Shown: positions 1 to 12,430 of the stretch, piece after piece
Layout: each line of letters begins with the position of its first letter
Numbering within the stretch: position 1 is the stretch's first letter
Assembly (NCBI RefSeq): GCF_021869535.1
Contig: NW_026262734.1
Span: forward strand, 75,516,339-75,580,338
Source of the DNA: Mytilus californianus
Lineage: Eukaryota; Mollusca; Bivalvia; Mytilida; Mytilidae
DNA: 64,000 bases
Direction of reading: 5' to 3'
Translations under genes and position numbers: made by a program
The notes under the pieces: model-generated
Told to the model about the DNA's origin: nothing
Databases searched by the model: none
What the model saw: the letters and a program-made list of their open reading frames with translations, nothing else

Positions 1-2182
1 TATATTTTTATAAATATTGTTGCAGTTTTAAAATAATCATTGGAGTCGCAAGATAAACCATAGACTATGTAATTATTAGGTTTTTAATCTTTTCATCTTC
101 AATTTATAATTTAACATTTCTTCTATCATACCTGTAATTTTAGTCGTTTATTTTTTGTGTCGTTTTATACATCAACTATATATGAAATTCCCAAATTATA
201 TGATTGAAAATTAAGGTGAGTGGGAGTCATTCGTCAGTACATTCTGCAAATTAGATCATTGAGGAATGTAGGTGCCATGAACTTTTATTTTTGCTTAGTG
301 TATTAGATTTTTGTCATAACTATTGTTCTGAGTGTGCGTTTTCTTTTTCTTTTCCAAAGATGTTCGTTAGAAATGTTTGGTATTCTCATGTTCGACCTTA
401 CATTTCCTTTTATCTAACTTTTTATGTTATATATTTATCGTCTTTGTAGGTTTTCTTATGTTGATGTCTGTACGGTGATCTTTAGTTACTTATATCTACG
501 TCATTTAGTCTCCGGGTAATATTTTGAATCGAAGCGCAAATATGTGTTGTCCCGTAATTTTAAATTCAACATTTTAAATATTGACGTTAAAGGCAAAGAA
601 AACTGAATTAGTTAAATGCTTAAAAGATCTTCATTACTGGTGGTAAGGATGGTCGTAAGGTCTTTCGTACTTCAGAATTTTAAACCTTTCCTCTTCGATT
701 TATATTAATGTTTCAGTCTGATATTAATCTGACACTCCGCCGACATTTTCCAACAAATATTTGTGTAACTGTATCACTTGCTTTTTCACTGTTTCTTGAT
801 GCTTGAGTGTTCCTGAAGGTAAATACAAAACAAATTTAAGGTTAGTCATTTGAATACCACCGCGCATGTAACTTGCGCAACTACGATCCGCAAGTTGGTC
901 TAAGATGTTGAAATATTATTTGTGGATTCATTTAAGGAAATATGTTTTTTTATTAAAGAAACGATTTATTTTTTTTTAAGAATGATCAAAAATTTTATCA
1001 TTAATATATGAAGACCTATTTCCAACGCTTTTCATGTTTACGACTTTCTACCGGAAACCCGCAGCGTCGATAAAAACGCAGTTCCGTAAAATGTATTTTT
1101 GAAATGTACAAAGCGTCAAAGGGCAAATTTTCAACCAAAAAACCTATAAGTAAATCTGAGTCATTCCGAAAAAGACCGCATCAGAAAAATAAGACTGAAT
1201 CAAAATTAGAAAAGAACATGATTTTTGTTTGACTTTATAAATGTATCAAATACCAGAGGTGATGAAAACGTTATTTATGACACAACTGACATCCTTCCAG
1301 ACAATCTAATACCTCTCAACTATTGTAGATTATTCATCTTTGATATTAATCTTATTATCCAAGGCCTTGAGTCATGTCTAAATTGTTTTAACCCTCTCAG
1401 TCCCAAATAACTTTCATTATGAAATACCCTATTTTTTTAAAAATGCATATTTTTTGCACATTTTGAATACACATTCCTGACTTAGTATGCCTTTTATTGA
1501 TGTATTTGACTTTGTAAACACAAATGATTACTTAGTTGACATTACAAAAACATTGTTATTTTATATTCAAAATGTACCGTTATTGCATTTGACGTCATCA
1601 AAAAGAGTGTTATTAGTGACGTTGATGTGTGAAACGTCGAAATAAACTAACTTGCAGGTACTTGAAAATACCCTAAGTGTTATACAGTCAACGGCTTGTA
1701 AAACGATTATAGTTTTATCGATTTGCATAGTGTAAAATGTTATTAATTGCAAAAATTCTTTTTCCATACTATCAAAGTCTGATTTCCTGAAATATATTTG
1801 ATATTTGCTGAGATATATTTAACTTAAAGAAGGTTTTATTATAGAAACAAAATACTTAAAAAAAAAAATATCTACTCTTTTGTAGTAAACACTCAGAAGT
1901 AAAGTGTCGAAGTCTTGAATAGTATCGTATTCTACAATTATATCTCTTCATTAATTGAACGTCGTATCAAAATCATTCACACAAGCAACTAAACAATATG
2001 CCATGAATTAAAAGATTGGCTGCACAATAATTCTTTCCTTTTTTTATCATTTTTGTGATGTATCATGTAATATGTTCACGTTCACGTATGCCATCAATCC
2101 CATATAAGTATTATTATTTTCAGTAAAGTTCAATTATTCTTACTTCGCCATTATTTGAGATTTCATCCGTCCGTCTTGTCAG
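1..2182. other. Anonymous AT-rich intergenic or intronic DNA
   Basis: I see no supported gene, RNA gene or clear repeat here. Short open frames (for example 1225-1410 on + and 1567-1767 on -) show no recognisable domain and have the composition expected by chance. Confidence 0.6.
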
Positions 2183-2354
2183 TCGACAGCGAGGAGAACA
2201 TTTTCAGAACGCAGGTCGTCAGCGTAAAAAACTAGGTCTAGCAAACGGTACGTTTACCAAGGCGAGAAAAAAGAAAAAAACATCTACTAAAAAAATACAC
2301 AAAGCTCGACATAGGATTATGCATGTGATAGGTGATACTTTAAATACTCTTTAA
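2183..2354 (+). CDS. Possible terminal coding exon, lysine/arginine-rich, unknown product
   Basis: A 56-codon open stretch follows a plausible 3' splice site (pyrimidine-rich tract ending in CAG at 2180-2182) and ends at TAA 2352-2354. It lacks an upstream ATG in frame, so if real it is the last coding exon of a spliced gene. The peptide is strongly basic: a GRQRKK motif near residue 11, a KARKKKK run near residue 26, then KKIHKARHR near residue 36. Such composition is biased rather than random, but I recognise no family. The reading frame is also open for about 19 codons upstream of the acceptor. The TTAA containing the stop is also the left target-site copy of the element at 2355-3090; removing that element leaves the same stop, so the stop predates the insertion. 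A chance open frame cannot be excluded. Confidence 0.3.
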
Positions 2355-3090
2355 GGATGTACACCTCTGAGGAGCCAAAAATTTCTAGAATTAAACTTTT
2401 TTCTTAACCTGATTTTTGGGTTTCTATGAATGTAAAAAAAATCATATGGTGGTGCACTTCTTTTTTTGCTACGGCCCTTTGAAAGTACCCAATTTTGATG
2501 ATTTTCCCATTTTCATCAATTTTTACATATTTTTGGGCTATTTTCGTGAAAAAAATCAGTTTCACAATTAAACTTTTTTTCATACTTTCAAAAATGATGA
2601 AGTGGATCAATCTGATTAAATTTAACTTAAAAAAACTATAGGTAGATGTTGATATAAGAAAGTTTTATCATATTTTGATGCTTTTTTGTGCATGATGTCA
2701 ATTTTGTAAATTTGTGATTTTTCTCTGTTTAAAGAACAAAATGCATACTATTTCAACTTCTTTGTTTTAAATGATTGAAAAAATACATATCTAAGAAATT
2801 TGAAAAGAAATAAAGTGATATGGGATGTACATGTTTTAGGTAAAATCATTTCTTGTACCCCTCACCCATTTTCTCAAAATTTTGGCCAAAAAGACTGATT
2901 TGATTGGTAATAAAATTTGAAAATTTGATTTCTCAAAAACTATTCATTGTAAATTCACAATTTTTTCACAGAGTTAAGTTTGATTATAACATTTTTTAAA
3001 TTCATTGATATTTTCCACTTGTATCACATGTTTTGGAAATAATTCCAGAACGAGATTTCAACGAGACTGAAACGTCAGAAGAATACATCC
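2355..3090. mobile_element. TTAA-flanked MITE (piggyBac-like target site)
   Basis: The 736-bp segment is flanked by TTAA at 2351-2354 and 3091-3094. Its ends are short inverted repeats, GGATGTACACC on the left and GGATGTATTCT read inward from the right. The interior is AT-rich with no transposase. TTAA duplication is the hallmark of piggyBac-type integration, so a non-autonomous piggyBac-like element is the simplest reading. The TIR identity is short (GGATGTA), so the class assignment is an inference. Confidence 0.6.
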
Positions 3091-3094
3091 TTAA

Positions 3095-3790
3095 CTGTTT
3101 GGATATTTCAAAGAACCATGCCCTACAAATTGACTTTTTTCCGGCTTTCAATTTAACTTTTCGGCAATTTTTTTGGGTTGAAAACTGTTAGCAAAAAGAA
3201 AGAATATAGCCAAATATCAGATGCATGGGGATAAGAATCTAGGTTTTTTTTTGTTATAGCCTCAACATGGAATTACATGATTTTGCCAACTTAATACAAG
3301 TTCTTTCGGTTATTATGAAATGGATATATAATTTCAATTTAGATCGACAAAGTTGGGATGTAAGAATGGAATTTATAAAATAATTATGATCATTGAATAA
3401 CAAAGAAGAAAATTTGATAGCAAATAAAAGAACTATTGGCATAAAGATCTCCATGTTTCAAATTTTGTAAGGTCTTCCCATAATTTGAACGAAAGAGATA
3501 AAATATAAGTCATCTAATTAAACCATTGAAACACTGATGCGTTAGTTTTATTTTACGTGTTTGTTAAAAGTTACTTAATCATAAACTCACTTTACTATGT
3601 TACGTTTAGGGGTGTGTCTTGTATTGAACAGGCCTATCTTAATACGGGACAGTTATGAATAAAAGGAGATGCAGGGTGTATACATCAATGAGACAGCAAG
3701 CAAACAACAAAACCCAAAACAGACATCTAGAAGACATTTTTTTGTATTAACACTATGTGTCATGCCCTAAATAAGTTTTTCCTCAGTATG
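3095..3790. other. Anonymous AT-rich DNA
   Basis: No gene, array or clear repeat boundary is visible between the TTAA element and the foldback that follows. Confidence 0.5.
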
Positions 3791-4094
3791 GTTAAAAATT
3801 AGACTTTTTCACTTTTTTTGGTCTTTTGGAAATTGTTGTTTGTGCTGTATTTAGACCCCTCTACCAAGAAATTTGTTTTACATGCACACGTATAAAAATT
3901 GCGATTTTTATCCAACGCAATCATAGGTTTGAAAGTCTAAATTGAAAACAACGTTCAAACCTATGATTGCGTTGGATAAAAACCGCAATTTTTATACGTG
4001 TGCATGTAAAACAAATTTCTTGGTAGAGGGGTCTAAATACAGCACAAACAACAATTTCCTAAAGACCAAAAAAAGTGAAAAAGTCTATTTTAAC
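3791..4094. repeat. Foldback palindrome, about 142-bp arms, 20-bp spacer
   Basis: The left arm 3791-3933 is the reverse complement of 3954-4094. I count only a small indel near the outer end and about two substitutions, so the arms are roughly 98% identical. The spacer 3934-3953 is 20 bp. The open frame at 3942-4127 lies inside the right arm and is not a gene. This is a recent foldback or MITE, or a fresh inverted duplication. Confidence 0.9.
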
Positions 4095-5189
4095 AAAACG
4101 CATTTGACTAACAGGTCGAACAACTGATGTTCTTAAACCCTGCTGACTGCCATTGGCGATTGCCAAATAAATTGATCACCAGATCTAACGAAGTGGATCT
4201 TTAATATTAATTTAATACCAAACAGAAAACAATAAACTTGTGGAAAAGATGGTATACCACAAACATGAGGTGCAAAAATTTGTACACCATATCCGGATTT
4301 CGACAATTAATGTCTCTTCAGTGATATATATATATGTTAAGTCACAGTCTCTGTGGTGTTTAAGATTCTGAATTTAAGATTATTCATTAACATAGAAACA
4401 TAACATAAGAAGACTGACATGAAAAAAGGTAAGGAGATGACAACTAGAGAACCACTTGCACATTTATATGAGACGTTAAGAGACTAATACATACGTAGCA
4501 AGTCCAGTTGACGGGGTCAGAAAGGTTTTTTTACACCTGGATATGATTTGGAATATCTTATTCTACCTGTACGTCAATTTTTGTTAAAAGCATAAAATTT
4601 GTGATTTAAAAAAAAAACTGAGACGGAAAATTTACAAGATCAAATTATTTTTTGCTGTGGAAAATCAAATTTTGATAACATTTTGTAACTTGTATATCAA
4701 TTCGGTTGAAATTCAAGCACAAAAAAATGTTTCTCAAAATTTGTAATTTTGTATTAAAAAAAATGTTTTTTACACAAATTTTGGTCCAGATATCTCAAAA
4801 TAACTCATGGAGCCTTTCTTCAAAAGAATTTTGCACTGTGCATAAAGATTGTGAAATCATTTATTGCAATACTGACTTATCGGACTACATAAACGTGCTC
4901 AAATTTACATGTTTCTCTTCAGTTTTATAATTTCCAAGGGCATGTATTGATTGATTGATTTGGTTGCTATGGAGATATCCTTGGTTACTATGGCCATGAT
5001 TTTTGTAACAGAAATATGTTACACAAAAGTGTTTCAAATAATAATAAGGACTGAGAGTTGACCTATTCTATTTCTATTTATCATGAGTATTTCTAACTAT
5101 CTTTTTCAATGTAGATCTGGAGAGAGTTATCTCCCCTTCGTGAAAATTCGAAAAAATCAAGCAGAAGATGAAATATTTCTTTAAAATGC
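4095..5189. other. Anonymous AT-rich DNA
   Basis: No supported gene. It holds a short TA run near 4327 and a small direct repeat at 4958-5000 in which 'ttggttgctatgg' and 'ttggttactatgg' recur about 23 bp apart. Confidence 0.5.
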
Positions 5190-5530
5190 ACGGTGACCCT
5201 GTGTTTTTTTTTATTATTTTCTTTTAGATCTATATCTTGGCTACAATTTTAAAGAAAATAAGAAAAATCTATCTCATGGATTTTTTTTCTCAACTAGCAA
5301 AAGGTTACAATTGCCCATTTCCCTGTAATATCTATGTAAAAACCTCGAAAATACACAATACTTTGGATCAAGATATTGTCCAAACGAGGACGGTGACCCC
5401 AACTTTTCATTGTTTTTTTCACAAGAGCATTTTATCAACTGCATTTACACAAAATATAAAAAAAATCTATCTCAAGAAATATTTAGTGTTGATCCACCTT
5501 AACAAAAAAGCTTCGAAAACAGACATTTAT
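5190..5530. repeat. Diverged tandem duplication, about 195-bp unit
   Basis: The motif order 'CGGTGACCC', T-rich run, then 'AAAAATCTATCTCA' occurs at about 5190-5280 and again at 5390-5475. Both halves are AT-rich and diverged. The 98-codon open frame 5237-5533 reads across both and has no recognisable domain, so I treat it as spurious. Confidence 0.4.
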
Positions 5531-6291
5531 TGAGTGTTATTGTCTTTTACATGAAGCTACGTCGTCCCCGTCTTCATTATCCCTGTATGTAAATTGATAT
5601 ACACATGTATATCAGACACAATTTAAAAGTTTGGAAAAGGTGAAACATACTAGTGAATCATTGAAAAGGATAAAGTTTGTGCCAAAAAAAACTCACTATT
5701 GAAACATGTAACAACATTTTAAGATATAGAGTTTTGGGAATAAATTTGGAAATTTATGCAGCAAACTTTAAAAGGTTATAGCAGAAAAAAACTAACTTTT
5801 AACTACGAGTTTCAGGCACCAGGATTTGACAAACAAGTACAAAATTTGGCGTAGTTCAACATGGCTGTAAGCGGCCAATTTCGCCTTACTTGGGACAATG
5901 GTGTAACAGCCCACGTACAAACAGTAAAATATATTTAAGAAAGGCTTGACTGACTTTGCAGATCAATACTCAGCACAATTAAAGAAGCTTAGAAAAGGGA
6001 AAAAAAAGAACATATCTAAGAGAACTCACAGTTACTGTAAGCTATTTCAAAGCCAAAACATTACCATGGAGTTCAGAAGGTATAAGCCAAAATCTTTGTC
6101 CTGGTCAAATAGAAATGATAATAATCATGAATAATTCGTGAGTCTGAAGCGTTGTTATGTAATTTTCTTCATCATGAACGTTTAACCCAAAACATTTGAA
6201 AAGTGCTTGATTATAAACATTAAAACGAGTTCAAAAAAGGCAAGGTCAAAAGGTCATATTGAACAATTAAATACTATTTATACTTGTAAAA
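5531..6291. other. Anonymous DNA with one unsupported small open frame
   Basis: A 62-codon lysine-rich open frame lies at 5946-6134 on +. It has no family resemblance, no convincing splice or promoter context, and is not offered as a gene. Confidence 0.4.
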
Positions 6292-6420
6292 TAGTATAGC
6301 AAAAATACTGAACTCCAAGGCAAATTCAAAAAAGGGGAAGTGCATAAAAACTGTCAAAATCAAACGCCATCAATCAAAAGAACAAGTGAAAAACAACTGC
6401 CATATTCCTGGCTTATAACC
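6292..6420 (+). repeat. Degraded M2 dispersed repeat
   Basis: The sequence carries the M2 order seen also at 37607, 42869 and 62449: 'AAAATACTGAACTCCAAGG', a central NCAAAATCAAA block, and a 'GAAAAACAACTGCCATATTCCTGGC' type end. The copy is diverged and truncated. Open frame 6340-6537 is partly made of it. Confidence 0.6.
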
Positions 6421-7003
6421 AAAACAAATATGAATAAAAATGATAATTTGGGAATTGAACGTTTAATTGATAAACCAGAGAATACATTGTCAATTATCAA
6501 TGATTTGGTTGCAGAGGAAGTAACCGTAGTTTTCTGAGTAAAGCGTTAAAGTTATTGGGCTATAAACGCACAATACTGCATTGATAGTACACGGCACATT
6601 CTGAGATTTTCAATTGTTCTTTTATTGTATATGAATAAAAACAACACAAATTTAGAATTGGCGAATTTGTCATGGCTTTAATTTTACAACATCATAACAA
6701 CAATCCGATTTTTTAAGAGGCCAAGAATAAATCATAAAATGATAATATAATTATGTTTTTCATTGATTCGGTAAAGGTGGTTACTGGGATTCCAGCACCT
6801 ATATAAGATAAATTCCGCCATACACATGTAAATACAGCTAAGCGTTTCGTCTCACGCTGCGTACACGACGTTAAGTGACAGATTTAGCGATGGAAGTGTC
6901 GCGATGTGGATCGCTATATTCTACAATAGTAGAACAAACCATGTGTGTGTCTAAAGAAATTTAACAATATTATAAGTTTTACTTTCAGATTCAAATGTCA
7001 ATA

Positions 7004-7004
<1 letters not shown>

Positions 7005-7034
<30 letters not shown>

Positions 7035-7075
7035 CTCCAAGGATAATTCAAAACGGAAATTCCCTTAACCAGGTT
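7005..7075 (+). repeat. M2 fragment with A(25) tract
   Basis: An A-run at about 7010-7034 is followed directly by the M2 segment 'ACTCCAAGGATAATTC' and 'AAAACGGAAATTCCCTTA'. The A-run replaces the usual start of the repeat, so slippage or an insertion end may be involved. Confidence 0.6.
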
Positions 7076-8328
7076 GTTGGTATTTAAGTGAGAAATTTAA
7101 TAAATATCGGATCGTCTAATTACAATATACCAAAACAAATATTTTTAGAATGGAACATTTATTAAGTATTCTTGACTAAAAACATATTTTTGTCCGTTGA
7201 TAATGATGTGCCTTGTTTGGATTTAAAATTTTAATGGCTACCTTCTTAGAACTTGCCCAACAATATCAATATGTGAAACGACTCAAATAATTTTAGTTCG
7301 ATAACATTAAGTACTGCATGTTTAGGTAATCAACGATAGATTTGTATTAAAGGCCGAATTGTACTAGGCCATTTTAATTAAATGAAAATAGACCTAGCAG
7401 AGACCAAATGTGAACTTATCAAAACATTAGCTTTTCCATTAACACCAACACATTGTTCGTTTTCTAGCAATAGCATTGAATGAAAAAAGACACAAAATTG
7501 ACTATATGTGAAGTTATAAAACCATAAGCTTTTATATCTACACTTTATCACTCTTAGTTCCAACCAAAACAGACCTACAAGGCATCGATATGGGGTATTT
7601 TAATGGTTAATTGCCAGATCAGCGATACAGAATATTTTTGGCCTCTTGTTGTAATTATATATCGTACAAAAGGAAAGCAATTTTCAATCAGTGTTATATT
7701 CCATAATTCGTTGACACCGTAAATTGGAATTCAGTATAAAAAAATCCTTATATTGAAGGGTAAACAGAGATCTCTCTTTAGACCATAAATTATAGTTTCA
7801 TGGTTCTTCTCTAAATTTATAGAAGACAAAATTTAAACAGATCAAAGTCAACAATCATACGCATACGACTATTAATCATGTTTTTTAAAATGGAAATAAC
7901 TACTTTGCATTATGAAATACTTTAGCACATTTATAGGGTACAGCATTTAATTTGTTTTAACATCAGACAAGACTATTTCCGCAGCTTTAAATTGACACCT
8001 AAGCTTCAAATCGACGGTAATTTGAAATGTTGATTATACTGCCTTTACTGTGTGCGTTTGAAGCTTTTCCTTTCGAAAAGTTGTAATGTCGTGCATTGAA
8101 AATAAATACATAAAATGGCAAAATATCTACTCTTCGACCTACATAAGCAGTGATTAATTATCCATTATAAAGAAGGGGAATTAACTTCAAGGTGTATTTA
8201 AAAAATCAATTTCCGAATTTATAGGCAAAATTTGAAGAGAGAAAGTTATCCTCATTAAAATGGGGGAGGCGATACCAAGCGGCAATAATTAACCATAATT
8301 ACATTCTGTTTGATTGATTGTTTATCTT
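7076..8328. other. Anonymous AT-rich DNA
   Basis: Nothing recognisable. The 61-codon minus-strand open frame at 7378-7563 has no supported homology. Confidence 0.5.
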
Positions 8329-8584
8329 AAAGGCCACTGTCAGCACTCTTGGCTATATGGTGGGGGTCAGTGTTCGACCATTTTTTTTTTATTTGTGGAG
8401 GATGCCTGATTACCTGGAGAGAACAAATAAATGTTCTACAGGAAATCTGGCATTTCTAGTCAATTCAATCGGAGTCAAACGCACCTGCCTTTTGCGGGTT
8501 TCGAACTTTCAATCTGAGTGTTGTCATGCTAGTGATACATGTACTGTAGATGAACAACTTAGACAACTCGGCCACCGAGGCCCC
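8329..8584 (-). mobile_element. tRNA-derived SINE, full-length but diverged
   Basis: Read on the minus strand, the element begins at 8584 with GGGGCCTCGGTGGCCGAG, a class-II (Ser/Leu-like) tRNA 5' end with an A-box, followed by a B-box-like AGTTCGAAACCC. The body and tail end with the reverse complement of 'GGCTATATGGTGGGGGTCAG' and 'AAAGGCCACTGTCAGCACTC' near 8329-8365. It aligns along its length with the copies at 57793-58035, 37015-37190 and 63674-63773. The A- and B-boxes mark an internal RNA polymerase III promoter in the founding tRNA gene. The 93-codon open frame across it is not a gene. Confidence 0.8.
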
Positions 8585-9543
8585 TTTCATTGTTCATGAT
8601 TACTTGTTAAATTCGTGACCTGGTAAGAAACTTTGCAAATTAAAGCGTGTATTATATTTTTGACAAAAAACTTTTATTTCAACCATTTTGATGTTTCAAT
8701 AAATTGTGCACAGTCCCGTACTATAGTTTGAATGCTTATCTATTCTAGTGTGGCTTTATTTTCCTCCAAATGCTAGTAAAACTATTCATCGACAACAAAA
8801 GATTTTGCCTTCTAAAGGTAATACTTTGAAAATATATCATGACTTTATTTGATATCACCATTTTTAATGTGTAAAATGGGCATAACTTTTTGTACATACA
8901 TGTAGTAGTTCACGACGAATTATTTTGTTCTGTATAGTATCTTAAACGTCCAACAATTTGTTGAAAAGGAAGGAATACACTGTAGTTTTCGCAAGATTAA
9001 AAACAAATAAATTTTATTTGAAATGTAGATATTTACCCTATCACAGTGTATGTCTATCATATTTGTGTAAATGTGACTTTTTTTGTTTTTTTGTCCTAAA
9101 AATTGTCCACAGCGTGGGATTCAGCTATATCATAGCGTACTTGTATTTTACATGAATGGTTGACGTTATTATATCTAATGTATACATTTATTTTATTACG
9201 AAAACGCAGAACCACTAGTGGAAGATCAAAGTATTGAAGTCTATATGACTTGCATATAACAAATTATACGACAAAATGTGAAACAACAATTCCTTTGTTA
9301 TAACGAATAACGGTGGATTGCAATCAAATATCTAAATTTTTTTTTTCATATAAAACAGATATGGTTTTCCATTATTTCTTTTCCCAATTTATAGGTCAGC
9401 AATTAATAATTTCTTTAGGAGCATCATTGAAAATGTCAAAAGTACAATCGATTCAGACTTAATGCACGCTCAAAGTATAACATTTAGTTTGACGAGGAAC
9501 AAGACGAACGTAAGACAGGCCCAATAAATGTACTACAGCATTA
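8585..9543. other. Anonymous AT-rich DNA
   Basis: No supported feature between the SINE and the 65-bp array. Confidence 0.5.
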
Positions 9544-10795
9544 CGACTTCATCTAAGAACAATCTGCTCAGCTAGGCACAGGCTGTACAATTGTAACCAT
9601 ACTGATGGTATAGGACATCTCAGAACAATCTGCTTAGCTAGGCAAAGGTGTATAATTGTAAGCATACTGATGAACAGGACATCTAAGAATAATCTGCTCC
9701 GCTAGGCAAAGATGTAGAATTGTAAGCATACTGCTGGTACAGGACATCTAAGAATAATCTGCTCAGCTAGACAAAAGGTGTACATTTGTAAGCATACTGA
9801 TAGTACAGGAAATCTAAGAACAATCTGCTCAGCTAGGAAAAAGTGTACAATTGTAAGCATACTGATGGTACAGGACATCTAAGAACAATCTGCTCAACTG
9901 GACAAAGGTGTAAAATTGTAAGCATACTGATGGTAAAGGACATCTAAGAATAATCTGCTCAGCTAGACAAAGGGTGAGCATTTATTCATAAGCATACTGA
10001 TGGTACGGGACATCTAAGAACAATCTGTTCAGCTAGGCAAAGGTGTATAATTGTAAGCAAACTGATGGTACAGGACATCTACGAATAATCTGCTCAGCTA
10101 GGCAAATAGTGTACAATTATAAGCATATTGATGATACAGGACATCTAAGAACAATCTGCTCAGCTAGGCAAAGGTGTACAATTGTAAGCATACTGATGGT
10201 ACAAGACATCTGAGAATAATCTGCTCAGCTAGACAAAAGGTGTACAATTGTAAGCATACTGATGATACAAGACATCTAAGAACAATCTGCTCAGCTAGAC
10301 AAAGGTGTACAACTGTAAGCATACTGATGGTACAGGACATCTAAGAATAATCTACTTAGCTAGACAAAAAGTGTACAATTGTAAGCATACTGATGGTACA
10401 GGACATCTAGGAATAATCTGCTCAGCTAGACAAAAGGTGTACATTTGTAAGCATTCTGATGGTACAGGACATATAAGAACAATCTGCTCAGCTAGGCAAA
10501 GGTGTACAATTGTAAGCATACTGATGATACAGGACATCTACGAACAATCTGCTCAGCTAGACAAAGGGTGTACATTTGTAAGCATATTGATGGTACAGGA
10601 AATCTAAGAATAATTTGCTCAGCTAGACAAAAGGTGTACATTTGTAAGCATATTGATGGTACAGGACATCTAAGAATAATCTGCTCAGCTAGGCAAAGGT
10701 GTATAATTGTAAGTATACTGATGGTACAGGACATCTAAGAATAATCTGCTCAGCTAGACAAAGGGTGTATATTTGTAAGCATACTGATAGCATAT
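9544..10795 (+). repeat. Minisatellite, about 65-bp unit, about 19 copies
   Basis: Each unit contains 'CATCTAAGAATAATCTGCTC', 'AGCTAGACAAAGGTG', 'TACAATTGTAAGCATACTGA' and 'TGGTACAGGA'. I count about 19 recurrences of the CATCTAAGAA block between 9552 and 10730, an average spacing of about 65.4 bp. Units vary between 64 and 68 bp, so frames shift between units. Runs of 66-bp units keep frames open on both strands (10305-10607, 10502-10738 on +; 10352-10734 on -), which explains apparent repetitive peptides. A flanking gene is not visible. Confidence 0.95.
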
Positions 10796-11295
10796 GACGT
10801 TCTGTGTACGTATTAACATCAAATATATCTAATAAAGCAACAATAAAAACTTGTTAATTTGATGTATCGTGTATTTCAAATTATTTCATGATGTCTTTTT
10901 TTCTTATATTATTAATATTATCCATGCAAAATCAGTGATACATATTTACTAACATTTTTTTTACATTGCACAAGGATATGTTTTTCTCGGACTGCCAGTG
11001 AAGTTTACAATTCGTTGGAAGTTTACTGATGGAGATTTAAGTTAGGGAAAGCATGATTTATTTATTGGTAAATATTGAGTTGTACATTAGCTTTTAGTAA
11101 CTGTGAGTAATTTATGTTCTTTTTCTTTTTGTTAGTTTTTTGTGTTTCGTTCAGATATGATGATACCCATGTTAACCCTGTCACGTGGTATGTGCCTGTC
11201 TAGAGCAAGGAAGCCTGGCTGGAATTGCAAAAGCTGATGCCTGTCATAATTATATTTTGTAAAATGGTATTAGCTTAAATCAGGAAGTCAAAGGC
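10796..11295. other. Anonymous DNA between the array and an orphan unit
   Basis: No supported gene. The segment separates the 65-bp array from a single partial unit at 11296. Confidence 0.5.
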
Positions 11296-11327
11296 AAAGG
11301 GTGTACAATTGTAAGCATACTGTAACA
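11296..11327 (+). repeat. Orphan partial unit of the 65-bp array
   Basis: About 30 bp ('GCAAAGGGTGTACAATTG', 'TAAGCATACTG') match the junction part of the array unit, 500 bp beyond the end of the array, in the same orientation. Flanking DNA does not match the unit. Confidence 0.8.
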
Positions 11328-11636
11328 GTTTTCTATGTTATAGTGTTTCATTTATTTTTTTCCGGTGCTTTTATAGCTTACCCTAAGGTATGGACTTTAC
11401 TTATGGTTGAAGGACATACAGTGGTCCGTAGTTGTTAACATCCTAGTCCTCTCGGTCGATTGGTGGAAAGTTGGTCTCACTGCCAATCATACAACTTTTC
11501 CTTAGTATTGTTCAAGTCAATGCATCAATGAAATTTTACAATACTGTTTACTTTTTAAACTACAATAAATCTTTGTCTTTCGTTAATTTAGAAAATACGA
11601 TTGATCTATTTATTCATAAATGTGTATGACAACTCG

Positions 11637-11745
11637 GGTAAATTAGTGACGTTGTGTTTTGGTTACGTGGTGATCCCCTGCGGATCCGTAGGGAGTCAGT
11701 AGATTTATTTGGGTATCATGACGTCACTTCTACTATAAATGGTGA
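11637..11745 (+). repeat. Low-copy direct repeat, copy A
   Basis: This about 108-bp segment shares 'AGTGACGTTGTG', 'ACGTGGTGA', 'ATCCGTAGGG' and 'GTCAGTAGATTT' in order with 13508-13625. The identity is moderate. Both copies contain TGACGT/ACGTCA or CACGTGG motifs. Confidence 0.7.
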
Positions 11746-12015
11746 CACATGTATACATGATGATAATGTACAATTTTAATTGATGTCGTTATACATATAT
11801 AAGAAATATTTGTTTAGTTACGCATGTTAGCGAAACTTACAAAACTGTGACAACTCTTTACCATTTACACCCTGTGATAAATAATAGCATAGGTCCAAAT
11901 GCCGCTTAGGGAGGAACAGAAATATGTTGCCGCAAGATTTACAGATCTAACATTGTTTGCAAAATTTCAGCCGTAAAATATGTAAATTATAGTGTAGCAC
12001 TGAACAACCCTTGGT

Positions 12016-12430
12016 TATTCAACGAAAAAACAACACGTTTTAAATTGAATGCGTCCGAAGCGCTTTTCTGGAATTATCTTCACCAGGAACGCTCAAAGCC
12101 TAATATTTAAAAGCCAAAGATGTACATAAGAACCGAAACAGTTGAAGAGCTATATGACCAAAAGTACATAAAAAAGAGCCAACTCCGTCTAAGATCAACT
12201 TTGCCTGAGGGAGTTGAAACCTAAGTTTCTTTATAATTTCAAAATTTATAAACGGACAATTTTAAAATGTTTGTTGTAAATCATGTCAGTACCGAATTAC
12301 TGACTACTGAGCTGATGATACCCTCGGGAACTAATAGTCTACCAACAGAGGTATTGACCCAGTGCTGGAAAAAATGTAAACAACACATTATAAATCTAAT
12401 GCGTCCGAAATCGTCCTTCGTAAAGATTTT
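12016..12430 (+). repeat. M4 dispersed repeat with truncated second unit
   Basis: The segment contains 'AATGCGTCCGAAGCGCTTTT' at 12048 and, 350 bp later at about 12398, 'AATGCGTCCGAAATCG', both preceded by an 'AACAACAC' block. The first unit is complete to 'ATTGACCCAGTGCTGG'; the second stops after about 50 bp. I recognise the sequence as a frequent mussel repeat from memory. The 70-codon open frame at 12267 lies inside it and is not a gene. Confidence 0.7.

Noticed and set aside
10305-10738. Cys/His-containing repetitive peptide that resembles zinc fingers at a glance
   Set aside because: It is a translation of the 65-bp minisatellite; frames shift from unit to unit and the C/H spacing fits no finger.
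9544-10795. CRISPR-like array
   Set aside because: Units are head-to-tail tandem repeats without unique spacers, in a eukaryotic context.
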